Shown piece by piece: positions 26,369 through 38,945 of a DNA stretch of 64,000 nucleotides. The DNA comes from Ramlibacter sp. (lineage in GTDB: Bacteria > Pseudomonadota > Gammaproteobacteria > Burkholderiales > Burkholderiaceae_C). Location: assembly GCA_030695945.1 (NCBI GenBank), contig JAUYOG010000022.1, positions 248,001-312,000 on the forward strand. The letters run 5' to 3'. Each line of letters starts with the position of its first letter. Within the stretch, counting starts at the first letter, position 1. The notes under the pieces were generated by a model. It was not told the origin of the DNA and made no database searches. It saw nothing but the letters and a program-made list of their open reading frames with translations. A program made the translations under genes and the position numbers.

Positions 26369-27222
26369 GAGGTGGATTCCATCCCTTTGCTGTCGCCAGC
26401 CGCGATCATCGCATCGCGCACCTTGAGTGCGGCGCGTGTTTCCTTGACATCGTGCACACGCAGTACGCGGGCGCCGCGCTCGGCCGCCAGCAGCGCCGCC
26501 GCCAGGCTGGGGGCCAGCCGTTCGTTCACCGGCAGGCCAGTCACGGTGCCCAGCGACGATTTGCGCGACCAGCCGGCCACCAGCGGGTAGCCGTCCGCCA
26601 GCAGTTCGCCCTGGCGTGCCAGCAGCGCGAAGTTCTGCTCGACCGTCTTGCCGAAACCGATGCCCGGATCCCAGGCAATGCGCGCGCCCGCAACCCCCAT
26701 GTCGCGCAGCGCCGCCGTGGCCTGCGCGAGGAATGAACGCACCTGCGGCACCGCATCGCCTTCCATCGGCGCGCGCTGCATCGTTTCAGGCTCGCCATGC
26801 ATGTGCATCAGGCACACGCCGCACGAGGGATGGCCGGCCACCGCCTCACGCGCCCCGAGCCGGCGCAGCGCCCAGATGTCGTTGATGATGTCCGCGCCCA
26901 GTTCGAGCACCTGGCGCATGACCTCGGGCTTGTACGTATCCACGGAAACGGGCACGCCCAGCGTCACCGCCTCGCGCAGCACGGGCAGCACCCGGGCCAG
27001 CTCTTCCTCGAGCGGCACGGGCGGCGTGCCGGGACGGCTGGACTCGCCGCCGATGTCGAGGATGTGGGCCCCGTCCACCAGGAGCTTCTCGCAATGCCGG
27101 ATCGCAGCGCGGGCGCCGGCATAGCGGCCCCCGTCCGAGAAGGAGTCGGGCGTCACGTTGACGATGCCCATCACGCGCGGCCGGGAGAGGTCGATCAGGT
27201 GGCGGGAGGTTTGCCAGTGCAT
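26365..27222 (-). CDS. folP: Dihydropteroate synthase
   Basis: Condenses p-aminobenzoate with dihydropterin pyrophosphate in folate synthesis; the sulfonamide target. It is 285 residues. The signatures are [68 protein letters not shown] and the terminal [12 protein letters not shown]. It sits 78 nt downstream of ftsH across a strong hairpin, so it is either read through from ftsH at reduced level or has its own promoter. Confidence 0.97.
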   Translation of the reverse strand: MHWQTSRHLIDLSRPRVMGIVNVTPDSFSDGGRYAGARAAIRHCEKLLVDGAHILDIGGESSRPGTPPVPLEEELARVLPVLREAVTLGVPVSVDTYKPEVMRQVLELGADIINDIWALRRLGAREAVAGHPSCGVCLMHMHGEPETMQRAPMEGDAVPQVRSFLAQATAALRDMGVAGARIAWDPGIGFGKTVEQNFALLARQGELLADGYPLVAGWSRKSSLGTVTGLPVNERLAPSLAAALLAAERGARVLRVHDVKETRAALKVRDAMIAAGDSKGMESTS

Positions 27223-27247
27223 GGGCCGATTTTCACCGACAAAAGTA

Positions 27248-27272
27248 CAAGGGGGCCGCTCAGGCCCCCTTG
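27248..27272 (-). terminator. Strong hairpin terminator between ftsH and folP
   Basis: CAAGGGGGCC (27248-27257) and GGCCCCCTTG (27263-27272) form a perfect 10-bp stem with a 5-nt loop, 28 nt after the ftsH stop. On the minus strand it is followed by TACTTTTGTC, a moderate U-tract. The strand is given for the ftsH transcript. Confidence 0.7.
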
Positions 27273-27300
27273 TTCTCTCCTTCGCGCAGCGTTACACGCC

Positions 27301-29211
27301 TTACGCGGCGGTCGGCGCCGGCTCCGTCACCGGAGAGCCGCCGGAGCCACCGCTGCCCGAAGGAGGCGTGCGCGGCGTCCAGTCCTTGGGCGGGCGCGGG
27401 TCCTTGCCGGCCATGATGTCGTCCAGCTGCTCGGAATCGATGGTTTCCCACTCCAGCAGGGCCTTGGCCATGGCGTGCATCTTGTCCTTGTTGTCCTCGA
27501 TCAGCTTGCGCGCCAGGGCGTACTGCTCGTCGATGATGCGGCGCACCTCCATGTCGACCTTCTGCATCGTCGATTCGCTGATGTTGGTGGTCTTGGTCAC
27601 CGAGCGGCCCAGGAACACCTCGCCCTCGTTCTCGGCGTAGACCATCGGGCCCAGCGCATCGCTCATGCCGTAGCGCATGACCATGTCGCGGGCCAGGTGC
27701 GTGGCGCGCTCGAAGTCGTTCGACGCGCCGGTGGTCATCTGCTTCATGAACACCTCTTCCGCGATCCGCCCGCCGAACAGCATGGCGATCTGGTTGAGCA
27801 TGTATTCGCTGTCGTAGCTGTAGCGGTCCTGCGCGGGCAGGCTCATCGTCACGCCCAGCGCGCGGCCGCGCGGGATGATGGTGACCTTGTGCACCGGGTC
27901 GCACTTGGGCAGCAGCTTGCCGATCAGCGCGTGGCCGGACTCGTGATAGGCCGTGTTGCGGCGCTCTTCCTCGGGCATCACCATGCTCTTGCGCTCGGGG
28001 CCCATGAAGATCTTGTCCTTGGCCTTCTCGAAATCCTGCATCTCGACGACGCGCGCATTGCGGCGCGCGGCCATGAGGGCGGCTTCATTGCAGAGGTTGG
28101 CGAGGTCGGCGCCGGACATGCCGGGCGTGCCGCGCGCGATGACGCTGGGATTGACGTCCTGGCCGATCGGGATCTTGCGCATGTGGACGTTGAGGATCTG
28201 CTCGCGGCCCCGGATGTCGGGCAGCTGCACGTAGACCTGGCGGTCGAAGCGGCCCGGGCGCAGCAAGGCGGCGTCCAGGATGTCGGGGCGGTTGGTGGCC
28301 GCGACCACGATCACGCCCAGGTTGGTTTCGAAGCCGTCCATCTCCACCAGCATCTGGTTGAGCGTCTGCTCGCGCTCGTCGTTGCCGCCGCCCAGGCCGG
28401 CGCCGCGCTGGCGGCCCACCGCATCGATTTCATCGATGAAGATGATGCAGGGCGCGTTCTTCTTGGCGTTCTCGAACATGTCGCGCACGCGCGCCGCGCC
28501 CACGCCGACGAACATCTCGACGAAATCGGAGCCGGAGATGGAGAAGAACGGCACCTTCGCCTCGCCGGCGATGCCCTTGGCGAGCAAGGTCTTGCCGGTG
28601 CCCGGGGGCCCGACCAGCAACAGGCCGCGCGGAATGCGCCCGCCCAGCTTCTGGAATTTCTGCGGGTCCTTCAGGAAATCGACGACTTCCTTGACTTCTT
28701 CTTTCGCCTCGTCACACCCCGCTACATCCGCGAATGTGACCTGGTTGTTGTTCTCGTCGAGCATGCGCGCCTTGCTCTTGCCGAAGCTGAAGGCGCCGCC
28801 CTTGCCACCGCCCTGCATCTGGCGCATGAAGTAAATCCAGACCCCGATCAGCAGCAGCATCGGCCCCCAGCTGACCAGCAGGGTCATCAGGAGCGAGCCT
28901 TCCTCGCGCGGCTTGACGTCGAACTTGACGTTGTTGGCGATGAGGTCGCCGACCAGGCCGCGGTCCAGGTAGGTGGCGGTGGTACGGACCTTGCGGTCAT
29001 CGGTGGTGATAGCGACGATCTCGGTGCCGCCCTGCCCCTCCTGGATGATCGCGTTCTTGATCTGCTTGGTGCGGACCTGTTCCAGGAAGTCCGAGTAGCC
29101 CATCACGCTGGCCCCGGCGGCGCCGCGTGTGTCGAACTGCTTGAAAACGGTAAACAGCACGAGGGCAATGACGAGCCACACGGCAATTTTGGAAAACCAC
29201 TGATTGTTCAA
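27301..29211 (-). CDS. ftsH: ATP-dependent zinc metalloprotease FtsH
   Basis: Membrane-anchored AAA+ protease degrading membrane and regulatory proteins. It is 636 residues from the TTG at 29211. TTG is chosen because GGAGA lies 7 nt upstream and the product begins [23 protein letters not shown], the usual first transmembrane helix. An in-frame ATG at 29286 would add 25 non-conserved residues. A second helix at about 110-128 follows the periplasmic domain. Then come Walker A (GPPGTGKT), Walker B ([12 protein letters not shown]), the SRH ([18 protein letters not shown]), the zinc site HESGH and the third ligand Asp region. The tail is Gly/Ser/Pro-rich. Confidence 0.95.
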   Translation of the reverse strand: MNNQWFSKIAVWLVIALVLFTVFKQFDTRGAAGASVMGYSDFLEQVRTKQIKNAIIQEGQGGTEIVAITTDDRKVRTTATYLDRGLVGDLIANNVKFDVKPREEGSLLMTLLVSWGPMLLLIGVWIYFMRQMQGGGKGGAFSFGKSKARMLDENNNQVTFADVAGCDEAKEEVKEVVDFLKDPQKFQKLGGRIPRGLLLVGPPGTGKTLLAKGIAGEAKVPFFSISGSDFVEMFVGVGAARVRDMFENAKKNAPCIIFIDEIDAVGRQRGAGLGGGNDEREQTLNQMLVEMDGFETNLGVIVVAATNRPDILDAALLRPGRFDRQVYVQLPDIRGREQILNVHMRKIPIGQDVNPSVIARGTPGMSGADLANLCNEAALMAARRNARVVEMQDFEKAKDKIFMGPERKSMVMPEEERRNTAYHESGHALIGKLLPKCDPVHKVTIIPRGRALGVTMSLPAQDRYSYDSEYMLNQIAMLFGGRIAEEVFMKQMTTGASNDFERATHLARDMVMRYGMSDALGPMVYAENEGEVFLGRSVTKTTNISESTMQKVDMEVRRIIDEQYALARKLIEDNKDKMHAMAKALLEWETIDSEQLDDIMAGKDPRPPKDWTPRTPPSGSGGSGGSPVTEPAPTAA

Positions 29212-29358
29212 CTGCGTCTCCGGGAGGGTTGAGCCGGCGCCTCGGGGGCACCCTAGCGTACTTGCTGCCCATTCTAGGCGTTTCAAGCCATGGAATGATG
29301 TATTTTCGCTACGCTCTTGATAGGGCTCACGAGGGCGTTCGTCCTGTCAGAGCGTCAG

Positions 29359-30021
29359 TCACTTTCCCGGTTTCAACCCGATACCCACCAGGAAAGTCTC
29401 AGATGACTTGTCGCGCGAGGCCTTGGGTTTAAGAGGCTTCACCGTCCGGAAAGTTTCCTTGAACAACTTGACAAGTTGTGCATAGCCGCTGCCGTGAAAG
29501 ACTTTGGTGACCAGCGCGCCCTCCGGCTTCATGTGGTTCAGGGCAAATTCGACCGCCAGCTCGACCAGGTGGGCGATGCGCGCCGTGTCCGCCGACTCGA
29601 TCCCCGAGAGATTGGGCGCCATGTCGGAGACCACGACGTCGGCCTTGCGGCCGGCCATCGCCTCCTCCAGCCGGGCCAGCACTTCGGGCTCGCGAAAGTC
29701 GCCCTGGATGAAAGTGACGCCCTCGACCGGCTCCATGGGCAGGATGTCCAGCGCAATGATGGTGCCGTTGAGCTGGCCGGCGGCCGCGCCGCCGGGGGAC
29801 AGCCGACGCCGAAGGTACTGGCTCCAGGCGCCCGGGGCGGACCCGAGGTCCACCACCAGGTGGCCGGGCCTCACCAGTCCCAGGCTTTCGTCGATTTCCT
29901 TCAGCTTGTACGCGGCCCGGGCCCGGTAGCCCTCCTTCTGGGCCAGCCGGACATACGGGTCGTTGACGTGGTCGTTCAGCCACGCGCGGTTGACCTTGGC
30001 GCTCTTGGTCTTGATCTTCAT
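29359..30021 (-). CDS. rlmE: 23S rRNA 2'-O-methyltransferase RlmE (FtsJ/RrmJ)
   Basis: Methylates U2552 of 23S rRNA late in 50S assembly. It is 220 residues from the ATG at 30021, which has AAAGGAA directly upstream; an ATG four codons earlier lacks one. The SAM-binding motif is [15 protein letters not shown] and the catalytic K-D-K-E set falls in [37 protein letters not shown] and SSETFLV. It is upstream of ftsH on the same strand, the classic rlmE-ftsH heat-shock pair. A perfect 13-bp inverted repeat abuts its ribosome-binding site. Confidence 0.95.
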   Translation of the reverse strand: MKIKTKSAKVNRAWLNDHVNDPYVRLAQKEGYRARAAYKLKEIDESLGLVRPGHLVVDLGSAPGAWSQYLRRRLSPGGAAAGQLNGTIIALDILPMEPVEGVTFIQGDFREPEVLARLEEAMAGRKADVVVSDMAPNLSGIESADTARIAHLVELAVEFALNHMKPEGALVTKVFHGSGYAQLVKLFKETFRTVKPLKPKASRDKSSETFLVGIGLKPGK

Positions 30022-30030
30022 GATTCCTTT

Positions 30031-30062
30031 CACTTAAAAATCGCCGGAGCGATTTTTAAGTG
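30031..30062 (-). promoter_or_regulatory. Perfect 13-bp inverted repeat abutting the rlmE ribosome-binding site
   Basis: CACTTAAAAATCG (30031-30043) and CGATTTTTAAGTG (30050-30062) pair perfectly around CCGGAG. The repeat ends one base from the AAAGGAA site of rlmE. AT-rich stems are unusual in this genome. In the rlmE mRNA leader it would form a stable hairpin just upstream of the start. Confidence 0.6.
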
Positions 30063-30074
30063 GGTTAGCCAGTG

Positions 30075-30115
30075 CGGAGAAGACCGGCAAAGCCGGATCC
30101 TCTCCGCAGGAGAGG
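30075..30115. repeat. Compound hairpin region between rlmE and yhbY
   Basis: CGGAGA ... TCTCCG (30075-30080 and 30101-30106) encloses CCGGC-AAA-GCCGG (30084-30096). An overlapping alternative is CCTCTCC-GCA-GGAGAGG (30099-30115). The two folds are mutually exclusive. It could be a decayed GC-rich intergenic repeat or a regulatory leader of the divergent genes. Confidence 0.45.
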
Positions 30116-30144
30116 CCGCGCTGCATGTTATTCCGCGCGGCATC

Positions 30145-30150
30145 GATAAT
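30145..30150 (+). promoter_or_regulatory. -10 element immediately before yhbY
   Basis: GATAAT (5 of 6) ends 6 nt before the yhbY ATG, which has no Shine-Dalgarno. This points to a leaderless or near-leaderless transcript. No strong -35 is visible. Confidence 0.4.
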
Positions 30151-30156
30151 ACGGCC

Positions 30157-30630
30157 ATGCCCCAAATCCAACTCACGATCGCCGAGCGCAAGGCGCACCG
30201 TGCCGAAGCCCACCACCTCGACCCGGTCGTCATGATCGGCAACGACGGCCTGACGCCTGGCGTCAAGAAGGAAATCGACGCCGCGCTCAAGGCCCATGGC
30301 CTGATCAAGGTGCGCGTGCAGGGCGATGATCGCGCAGCACGCGAGGAGATGTACCTTGCGCTGGCCGACGAACTCGGCGCCGCCCCCATCCAGCACATCG
30401 GCAAGCTGCTGGTGCTGTGGCGGCCGAAGCCGCCCAAAGCGAAGGCCGAGGACGAGGAGCGCATGCCGGGCCCGCGCGATTTCAAGGTGCTCAAGTACAG
30501 CAAACGCGGCGGCCAGCGACCGGAGGTGAAGACCCTTCGGGTACTGGGCAACCAGCGGCTGACGCCCGGCGGCCAGGTCAAGCGCGCCAAGCCCAAGCAG
30601 AAATCGGTCAAGAAGGGCCGGATGACCTGA
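30157..30630 (+). CDS. yhbY: CRS1/YhbY-type RNA-binding protein
   Basis: Ribosome-assembly-associated RNA-binding protein of 157 residues. The N-terminal KH-like YhbY domain (about 1-95) shows DPVVMIGNDGLTPGVKKEIDAAL, LIKVRVQGDD and the basic-loop region HIGKLLVLWRP; the usual GxxG-type loop is GNDG. The C-terminal 60 residues are Lys/Arg/Pro-rich and longer than in E. coli YhbY (97 residues). The gene is divergent from rlmE, as in many betaproteobacteria. The upstream in-frame stretch has no homology and no better start. Confidence 0.88.
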   Translation: MPQIQLTIAERKAHRAEAHHLDPVVMIGNDGLTPGVKKEIDAALKAHGLIKVRVQGDDRAAREEMYLALADELGAAPIQHIGKLLVLWRPKPPKAKAEDEERMPGPRDFKVLKYSKRGGQRPEVKTLRVLGNQRLTPGGQVKRAKPKQKSVKKGRMT

Positions 30631-30634
30631 CGGT

Positions 30635-30693
30635 TGTCATGCCGGACTCGATCCGGCATCCACGATGGATTGCGGGTCAAGCCCGCAATGACA
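30635..30693. repeat. GTCAT...ATGAC palindromic intergenic element, copy 2
   Basis: Begins 4 nt after the yhbY stop, with ends TGTCAT and ATGACA. Two perfect 8-bp hairpins are ATGCCGGA-CTCGA-TCCGGCAT (30639-30659, trimmed loop) and ATTGCGGG-TCAAG-CCCGCAAT (30669-30689). The second stem is identical to that in the copy after trxA. It lies between convergent yhbY and the DUF4149 gene and may serve as a bidirectional mRNA 3' structure. Confidence 0.75.
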
Positions 30694-31102
30694 GTCCACT
30701 TGTCTTCCACAGCGTCACTCCCGCGCAGCACCACTGCAGCACGTACATCGCGCTACCCACGCCGTGCCACAGCCGCAGGTTGTCCCTGGCGACGATCCGG
30801 GGCGCCACGGCGAACTCCCCCAGCAGCGCGAGCAACACACCCGCGAAGACGAACGGCAGCGCGCCATCGGCCCAGTCCATGCGCGTCGGCTCGTGGGCGG
30901 AGCGGGACGCGAAGAGCAGCAACAAGCCGCATCCGACGGCCACCCACGTCTGGGCGGCGAAGAGCTTCGCGGCCACCTGGCCGGCCAGCGCGGGCGTGGG
31001 GAGGTGCGCGAACAGCATCGGCACCGCGAGGAACCCGATCGCCGTCAGGCTGCCCCACCAGAGTGCGGCGGCCAGGACGGGGATGCGCTGTCTCAAATTC
31101 AA
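30677..31102 (-). CDS. DUF4149 membrane protein
   Basis: A 141-residue inner-membrane protein with four predicted helices (about 8-30, 45-65, 80-100, 112-132). It resembles the DUF4149/TMEM205-like family (WWGSLTAIGFLAVPMLFAHL at the first helix). Function unknown. It overlaps the greA stop by 4 nt (ATGA) and is therefore translationally coupled to it, a pairing seen in related betaproteobacteria. Its 3' end runs into the palindromic element. Confidence 0.8.
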   Translation of the reverse strand: MNLRQRIPVLAAALWWGSLTAIGFLAVPMLFAHLPTPALAGQVAAKLFAAQTWVAVGCGLLLLFASRSAHEPTRMDWADGALPFVFAGVLLALLGEFAVAPRIVARDNLRLWHGVGSAMYVLQWCCAGVTLWKTSGLSLRA

Positions 31103-31575
31103 AGGTAGTGGACGGCCACGATCTCGTAGCGCTTCAGGCCGCCGGGGGCCTGGACCTCGGCGGTGTCGCCCTCCTCCTTGCCGATCAGCGCCCGCGCGAT
31201 GGGGCTGGAGATGTTGATCAGCCCCTGCTTCAGGTCGGCCTCGTCCTCGCCGACGATCTGGTACTTCACCTTCTCGCCGGAGTCCTCTTCCTCCAGCTCC
31301 ACGGTGGCGCCGAAGACGACCTTGCCGCCCGCCTCGACGGCGGCCGGATCGATGACCTGGGCGGCGGCGAGTTTGCTCTCGATCTCCTGGATGCGGCCTT
31401 CGATGAAGCCCTGGCGGTCCTTGGCGGCTTCGTACTCGGCGTTCTCCGACAGGTCGCCCTGCGCGCGGGCGTCGGAAATCGCCGTGATCACGCCCGGACG
31501 ATCGACTGTCTTCAGCCTGTGCAGCTCGGTCTTGAGTTTCTCGGCGCCGCGCTTTGTGATGGGAATGGTGACCAT
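31099..31575 (-). CDS. greA: Transcription elongation factor GreA
   Basis: Rescues backtracked RNA polymerase by stimulating transcript cleavage; 158 residues, as in E. coli. The start at 31575 gives MVTIPITKRGAEKLKTELHRLK. The coiled-coil tip with catalytic acidic residues is ARAQGDLSENAEYEAAKDRQ, and the C-terminal FKBP-like domain ends with SPIARALIGKEEGD and GGLKRYEIVAVHYL. Upstream in-frame codons belong to the intergenic region. The leader holds a -10 element followed by a terminator-like hairpin. Confidence 0.97.
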   Translation of the reverse strand: MVTIPITKRGAEKLKTELHRLKTVDRPGVITAISDARAQGDLSENAEYEAAKDRQGFIEGRIQEIESKLAAAQVIDPAAVEAGGKVVFGATVELEEEDSGEKVKYQIVGEDEADLKQGLINISSPIARALIGKEEGDTAEVQAPGGLKRYEIVAVHYL

Positions 31576-31599
31576 GGTGTTATCTCTGGAATAAAGCAA

Positions 31600-31627
31600 A
31601 ACCGCCGACCGTTGCCGACCGGCGGTT
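31600..31627 (-). terminator. Terminator-like hairpin in the carB-greA gap / greA leader
   Basis: On the minus strand AACCGCCG (31627-31620) pairs with CGGCGGTT (31607-31600) around 12 nt, followed by TTTTGCTTTATT. It can end the carAB transcript. It also lies between the greA -10 and the greA start, where it would attenuate greA itself. Confidence 0.65.
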
Positions 31628-31644
31628 CGTTCTTGATGGCGCCG

Positions 31645-31650
31645 ATTATA
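31645..31650 (-). promoter_or_regulatory. greA -10 element
   Basis: Perfect TATAAT on the minus strand, about 70 nt before the greA ATG. The -35 is not clear; TTGGCG lies too far upstream. Confidence 0.45.
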
Positions 31651-31660
31651 GGCGGGTGAG

Positions 31661-31736
31661 CGCCGCCGGGCCGCGCCAAGGCGCGAAGGCCCCCTCGGGG
31701 GGCAGCGACCCAACGCAGTGGGGAGCGTGGGGGCTC
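31661..31736 (-). repeat. GC-rich stem-loop intergenic repeat, variant copy
   Basis: On the minus strand it contains CCCCCCGAGGGGGCC, then GCGCCTTGGCGC, then GGCCCGGCGGCGC, just after the carB stop. The layout (C/G-run hairpin, GCC hairpin, GGCCCGGC) resembles the copies at 38946-39030 and 41255-41337 but is a different subtype. Confidence 0.55.
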
Positions 31737-31737
31737 G

Positions 31738-34968
<3,231 letters not shown>

Positions 34969-36147
34969 TTACTTCTTCTCTGCGGCTGCTTGGTCCATGA
35001 GGCCGGTGAACCGGTCGAACAGGTAGCCGATGTCGTGCGGCCCGGGCGAGGCTTCGGGGTGGCCCTGGAAGCAGAACGCCGGCTTGTCGGTGCGTGCCAG
35101 GCCCTGCAACGTGCCGTCGAACAGGCTGACGTGCGTGGGACGCAGGTTGGCGGGCAGTGTCTTCTCGTCCACGGCGAAACCATGGTTCTGGCTGGTGATG
35201 CTCACGCGGCCGTTGTCGAGGTCCTTGACGGGGTGGTTGGCGCCGTGGTGGCCGAACTTCATCTTGAAGGTCTTCGCGCCGGATGCGAGCGCCATGATCT
35301 GGTGACCCAGGCAGATGCCGAACGTCGGGTAGCCGGCTTCGATCAGGTCGCGCGTCGCTTCGATCGCGTAGTCGCACGGCTGCGGGTCGCCCGGGCCATT
35401 CGACAGGAACACACCGTCGGGGTGCAGCTTCTTGACTTCGGCGGCCGACGTTTTCGCCGGCACCACGGTGACCTTGCAGCCGCGCTCGGCCAGCATGCGC
35501 AGGATGTTCTTCTTGACGCCGTAGTCGAATGCGACGACGTGGTATTTCGGCGCGGTCTGTTCGCCGTAGCCCGAGCCCAGGTGCCACTCGCTCTGGGTCC
35601 AGTCGTAGGCCTTGTCCACGGACACGACCTGGGCCAGGTCCTGCCCGCTCATGGGCGCAGCGCCCCTGGCGGCCGAGACCGCCTTTTCGACGAGCGCGGG
35701 CGTCACTGCCTCGCCGGCCGCCAGGCCGATGATGCAGCCGTTCTGCGCGCCGTTGGTGCGCAGCAGGCGCGTGAGCTTGCGCGTGTCGATGTTGGCGATG
35801 GCCACGGTGCCCTGGCTGCGCAGGTATTGCGACAACGTCTGGCTGGTGCGGAAATTCGAGGCGACCAAAGGCAGGTCGCGGATGATGAGGCCTGCGGCGT
35901 GGACCTTGCTGGCTTCGACGTCTTCTTCGTTGACGCCGTAGTTGCCGATGTGCGGATACGTGAGGGTCACGATCTGCCGGCAGTAGCTCGGGTCGGTGAG
36001 GATTTCCTGGTAACCGGTGATGGCCGTGTTGAAGACGACTTCGCCGGTGGTGGAGCCGGTGGCTCCGATCGAATTGCCAATAAAGACCGTGCCGTCTGCA
36101 AGCGCCAGGATGGCGGGCGGGAAGGCTCCCTGTTGAGACAAAAGCAC
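34969..36147 (-). CDS. carA: Carbamoyl-phosphate synthase small subunit (glutaminase)
   Basis: Glutamine amidotransferase subunit delivering ammonia to CarB; 392 residues from the GTG at 36147. That start has GGAG 8 nt upstream and yields [22 protein letters not shown], the usual CarA N-terminus. An ATG 29 codons upstream adds unlikely sequence. The class I nucleophile Cys is in [17 protein letters not shown], and the His-Glu pair is in [14 protein letters not shown]. The leader is about 130 nt and starts near a -10 flanked by an inverted repeat. Confidence 0.96.
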   Translation of the reverse strand: MLLSQQGAFPPAILALADGTVFIGNSIGATGSTTGEVVFNTAITGYQEILTDPSYCRQIVTLTYPHIGNYGVNEEDVEASKVHAAGLIIRDLPLVASNFRTSQTLSQYLRSQGTVAIANIDTRKLTRLLRTNGAQNGCIIGLAAGEAVTPALVEKAVSAARGAAPMSGQDLAQVVSVDKAYDWTQSEWHLGSGYGEQTAPKYHVVAFDYGVKKNILRMLAERGCKVTVVPAKTSAAEVKKLHPDGVFLSNGPGDPQPCDYAIEATRDLIEAGYPTFGICLGHQIMALASGAKTFKMKFGHHGANHPVKDLDNGRVSITSQNHGFAVDEKTLPANLRPTHVSLFDGTLQGLARTDKPAFCFQGHPEASPGPHDIGYLFDRFTGLMDQAAAEKK

Positions 36148-36278
36148 TGGGTTCTCCGGATGTGTCGGGTACGCCCAGGTGTCAAGTGCGCGGATCGCCC
36201 GCGGCAGCCGCCGCGCTTGTGCGGCTACTTTCATCAGGGATGTGGCTTGAATGCGCTAGGCGTACGGGGTTTGCGGGA

Positions 36279-36305
36279 AAGCCCTTGATTATAGCCGAAG
36301 GGCTT
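36279..36305 (-). promoter_or_regulatory. carAB -10 element framed by an inverted repeat
   Basis: Perfect TATAAT on the minus strand (36293-36288) sits inside AAGCCCTT-(11)-AAGGGCTT, a perfect 8-bp inverted repeat (36279-36286 and 36298-36305). This could be an operator masking the promoter. No clear -35 is visible. Confidence 0.5.
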
Positions 36306-36339
36306 CAATTCCATGCTCGCCGCGGGGCATCGGCGAAGC

Positions 36340-37116
36340 TCAGTTCGCGTTCGCGGCGGCACTCGCATGCAGGCAGATGGCGGCGGCCGCCGCGACATTG
36401 AGCGACTCCTCGCCGCCGGGCTGAACGATGCGCACCGCAAGTCGCGCCCGGGCCGCAATCTCCGCGCCTATGCCCTGCCCTTCGTGGCCGAACGCCCAGG
36501 CGCAGGGCCACGGCAGTTTCTGCGCGTGCAGCCATTCGCCCTGGTGCGAACTGGTGGTGATCACCGGTACCGCGAGCGTGTCCAGGGACGCGGGTTCCAG
36601 TCCCTCGACCAGGTGCAACGCGAAGTGCGCACCCATGCCGGAGCGCAACACCTTGGGGCTCCAGAGCCCCGCCGTCCCCTTGATCGCGAGCGCCTGGCGA
36701 AAACCGAAAGCCGCTGCGCACCGCAGGATGGCGCCGACGTTGCCGGCATCCTGCAGGCGGTCCAGGATCACGGTCGGCGCGTCCGGCTGCATGGCCGGCG
36801 CCTGCGCCAGCGGCACGACGAACCCCATGCGCGCCGGCGACTCCAGCGCGCTCAACGAATCGAAAAGCGCGTCCGCCACCACCACGTCCTTGCCGCCGTG
36901 GCGCGCCCACTCGGGGCCCGCGGTGGGCCAGAACGATTCGGCGAAGACCGCGAGCTCCGGCTTCACGCCTCGCGCCATCGCGGCACGGCACAGGTGGTCA
37001 CCCTCCAGCCAGACCCGGCCCTGCTTGCGGTAGGCGCCACTGTCGTGCGCCAGCCGGCGCAAGTCCTTGAGCAGGCTGTTGCCGGCCGAACTGATGAGCT
37101 GGGGGCCGGAGGTCAC
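36340..37116 (-). CDS. SpoU/TrmH-family RNA 2'-O-methyltransferase
   Basis: A 258-residue SPOUT-fold RNA methyltransferase, RlmB/TrmH-like. The N-terminal substrate-binding domain (about 1-95) begins [27 protein letters not shown]. The catalytic knot has motif 1 [20 protein letters not shown], motif 2 [11 protein letters not shown] and motif 3 [19 protein letters not shown]. The target could be 23S rRNA but is not fixed by sequence alone. The GTG start overlaps the rnhB stop by 4 nt (GTGA). It is the last gene of the long array. Confidence 0.88.
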   Translation of the reverse strand: MTSGPQLISSAGNSLLKDLRRLAHDSGAYRKQGRVWLEGDHLCRAAMARGVKPELAVFAESFWPTAGPEWARHGGKDVVVADALFDSLSALESPARMGFVVPLAQAPAMQPDAPTVILDRLQDAGNVGAILRCAAAFGFRQALAIKGTAGLWSPKVLRSGMGAHFALHLVEGLEPASLDTLAVPVITTSSHQGEWLHAQKLPWPCAWAFGHEGQGIGAEIAARARLAVRIVQPGGEESLNVAAAAAICLHASAAANAN

Positions 37117-37823
37117 GACACGGTGACGCTCACCGCCACCCCGCCCTCTGTCATGAACGTCGCCGCGACCGGGCTGAAGAACTTGCGGTGGTGCCGGCAT
37201 GCGCCGTGGACACGCAGGGCCTCGAGGTGCTCGGGCGTGCTGTAGCCCTTGTGCGAGGCGAAACCGTATTGCGGGAACTCGTCGTGGAGCGTCTGGCAAA
37301 GCCGGTCGCGATGGACCTTGGCCAGGATGGACGCAGCGGATATCGCCTTGACCGTGGCGTCGCCGCCGACGACGGCTTCGGCCAGGATGTCCAGCACCGG
37401 CAGCCGGTTGCCGTCCACCAGCACCTTGGCCGGTTTCAGGCGCAAGCCTTCGACCGCGCGCTTCATGGCGAGCATCGTCGCCCACAGGATGTTGAGCGAG
37501 TCGATCTCGTCCACGCTCGCCTGCGCTACCGAGCAGCACAGCGCCTTTTCGCAGATCTGGTCGTAAAGGCGATCGCGCTGAAGCGGCGTCAACACCTTGG
37601 AGTCGGCCAGGCCTCGAATGCGCTTGGTGTCGTCGAGGATGACGGCAGCCGCCACCACGGGCCCCGCGAGCGGCCCTCGCCCGGCTTCATCGACGCCGGC
37701 CATCAGCCCGATCGGGTCCCACGGCAGGTGCGCCTGGACCACGGCCGCGCCCCGTTTCGGCCGCGTCACGATGGGCTTGGGAGCCGCCGACGGCTCAGGA
37801 TTCGAGGACTTTTTGGATGGCAT
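37113..37823 (-). CDS. rnhB: Ribonuclease HII
   Basis: Removes ribonucleotides from DNA by cutting RNA-DNA junctions. It is 236 residues from the ATG at 37823. The signature [23 protein letters not shown] carries the first catalytic Asp-Glu. Further acidic residues are in [10 protein letters not shown] and in [13 protein letters not shown]. The N-terminus has a 35-residue Ser/Pro/Lys-rich extension. The start lies 29 nt inside lpxB, an unusually long same-strand overlap. Confidence 0.94.
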   Translation of the reverse strand: MPSKKSSNPEPSAAPKPIVTRPKRGAAVVQAHLPWDPIGLMAGVDEAGRGPLAGPVVAAAVILDDTKRIRGLADSKVLTPLQRDRLYDQICEKALCCSVAQASVDEIDSLNILWATMLAMKRAVEGLRLKPAKVLVDGNRLPVLDILAEAVVGGDATVKAISAASILAKVHRDRLCQTLHDEFPQYGFASHKGYSTPEHLEALRVHGACRHHRKFFSPVAATFMTEGGVAVSVTVS

Positions 37824-38934
37824 CGGTCGCAAGTTGCGCAGTATCGCGTTGCAGGGTACGGTGCAACGCCCTGAACTTCTCCTGCACGGCCGCCATTCTG
37901 GCAGGGGATTCCAGCCATTCCAAGAGCGCCGCAGCAAGCGCATCGGGTTTCGCCTCGTGCTGCATCAATTCCGGCACGACGAAATCGCCGCACAGGATGT
38001 TGGGCAGGCCGAGCCAGGGCTGCAGTTGCTTAGGCTTCATGATGCGGTAACTCAGCCAGTTGACTGCATAGGAGATCACCATCGGACGCTTGAAAAGCGC
38101 GGCTTCCAGGGTGGCCGTGCCGCTGGCGACCAGCGCCAGGTCGCAGGCGGCAAGCACCGTGTGCGACTGGCCGTCGACGATGAAGAGCCCTTCCGAGACG
38201 CCGGCTGCGCGCGCCGCGTCCTCGATGGCGGCGCGACGGGCCGGCAGCGCCGGGACGACGAACCGGATCGCCGGACGCGCCTTGCGCACGAGCATGCCGG
38301 CTTCGAAGAACCGCGGGGCCAGGCGTTCCACCTCCGAGGCCCGGCTGCCCGGCAGGACGGCCAGGACCTCGTCGTCCTCACGCAAGCCGAGCATGCGCTT
38401 CGCCGCCGCCTGGTCCGGCTCCATCGGCACGACGGCGGCAAGCGGATGCCCCACATAGGTGGACGCGATGCCGTGGCGGGCGAGCAGCTCGGGCTCGAAC
38501 GGGAACACGCACAGGACATGGTCCGCGCTGCGGCGGATCTTTTCCGCCCGCTCGGCCCGCCAGGCCCAGATGGATGGGCAGACGAAGTGCACCGTCTTGA
38601 TGCCTTGCGCCTTCAGCGCGGCTTCGAGGTCGAGGTTGAAGTCCGGCGCGTCCACGCCGACGAACATGTTCGGCCGCTGGGCCAGGAGCCGCTCGCGCAG
38701 CTCGTTGCGGATGCCGACGAGCTCGCGGTAGTGCCGCAGCACTTCCACGTAACCGCTCACGGCCAGCTTTTCATGCGGCCACCAGGCCTCGAAGCCGCGG
38801 CGGCCCATCTGCGGCCCGCCGATGCCGACCGCGCGCAGCTGCGGCCAGCGGCGGCGCAGGCCGTCGAGCAGCAACCCGGCCAGCAGGTCACCGGACGCCT
38901 CCCCGGCAACCATCGCAAAGTTCGGACCCGCCAT
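37795..38934 (-). CDS. lpxB: Lipid-A-disaccharide synthase
   Basis: Joins UDP-diacylglucosamine and lipid X into the lipid A disaccharide at the inner membrane. It is 379 residues, GT19 family. The N-terminus reads [21 protein letters not shown], then [27 protein letters not shown], the nucleotide-binding [13 protein letters not shown], and [22 protein letters not shown]-rich repeat fills the 99-nt gap between lpxA and this gene. Confidence 0.97.
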   Translation of the reverse strand: MAGPNFAMVAGEASGDLLAGLLLDGLRRRWPQLRAVGIGGPQMGRRGFEAWWPHEKLAVSGYVEVLRHYRELVGIRNELRERLLAQRPNMFVGVDAPDFNLDLEAALKAQGIKTVHFVCPSIWAWRAERAEKIRRSADHVLCVFPFEPELLARHGIASTYVGHPLAAVVPMEPDQAAAKRMLGLREDDEVLAVLPGSRASEVERLAPRFFEAGMLVRKARPAIRFVVPALPARRAAIEDAARAAGVSEGLFIVDGQSHTVLAACDLALVASGTATLEAALFKRPMVISYAVNWLSYRIMKPKQLQPWLGLPNILCGDFVVPELMQHEAKPDALAAALLEWLESPARMAAVQEKFRALHRTLQRDTAQLATDAIQKVLES

Positions 38935-38945
38935 GACTTATTCCA

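Noticed and set aside
26797-29232. An 811-codon plus-strand frame antisense to folP and ftsH
   Set aside because: Same composition artefact; low-complexity His/Val/Asp content and no recognisable motif.
29212-29286. Longer FtsH N-terminus from the ATG at 29286
   Set aside because: The added 25 residues are not FtsH-like; the TTG at 29211 has a ribosome-binding site and starts the known first membrane segment.
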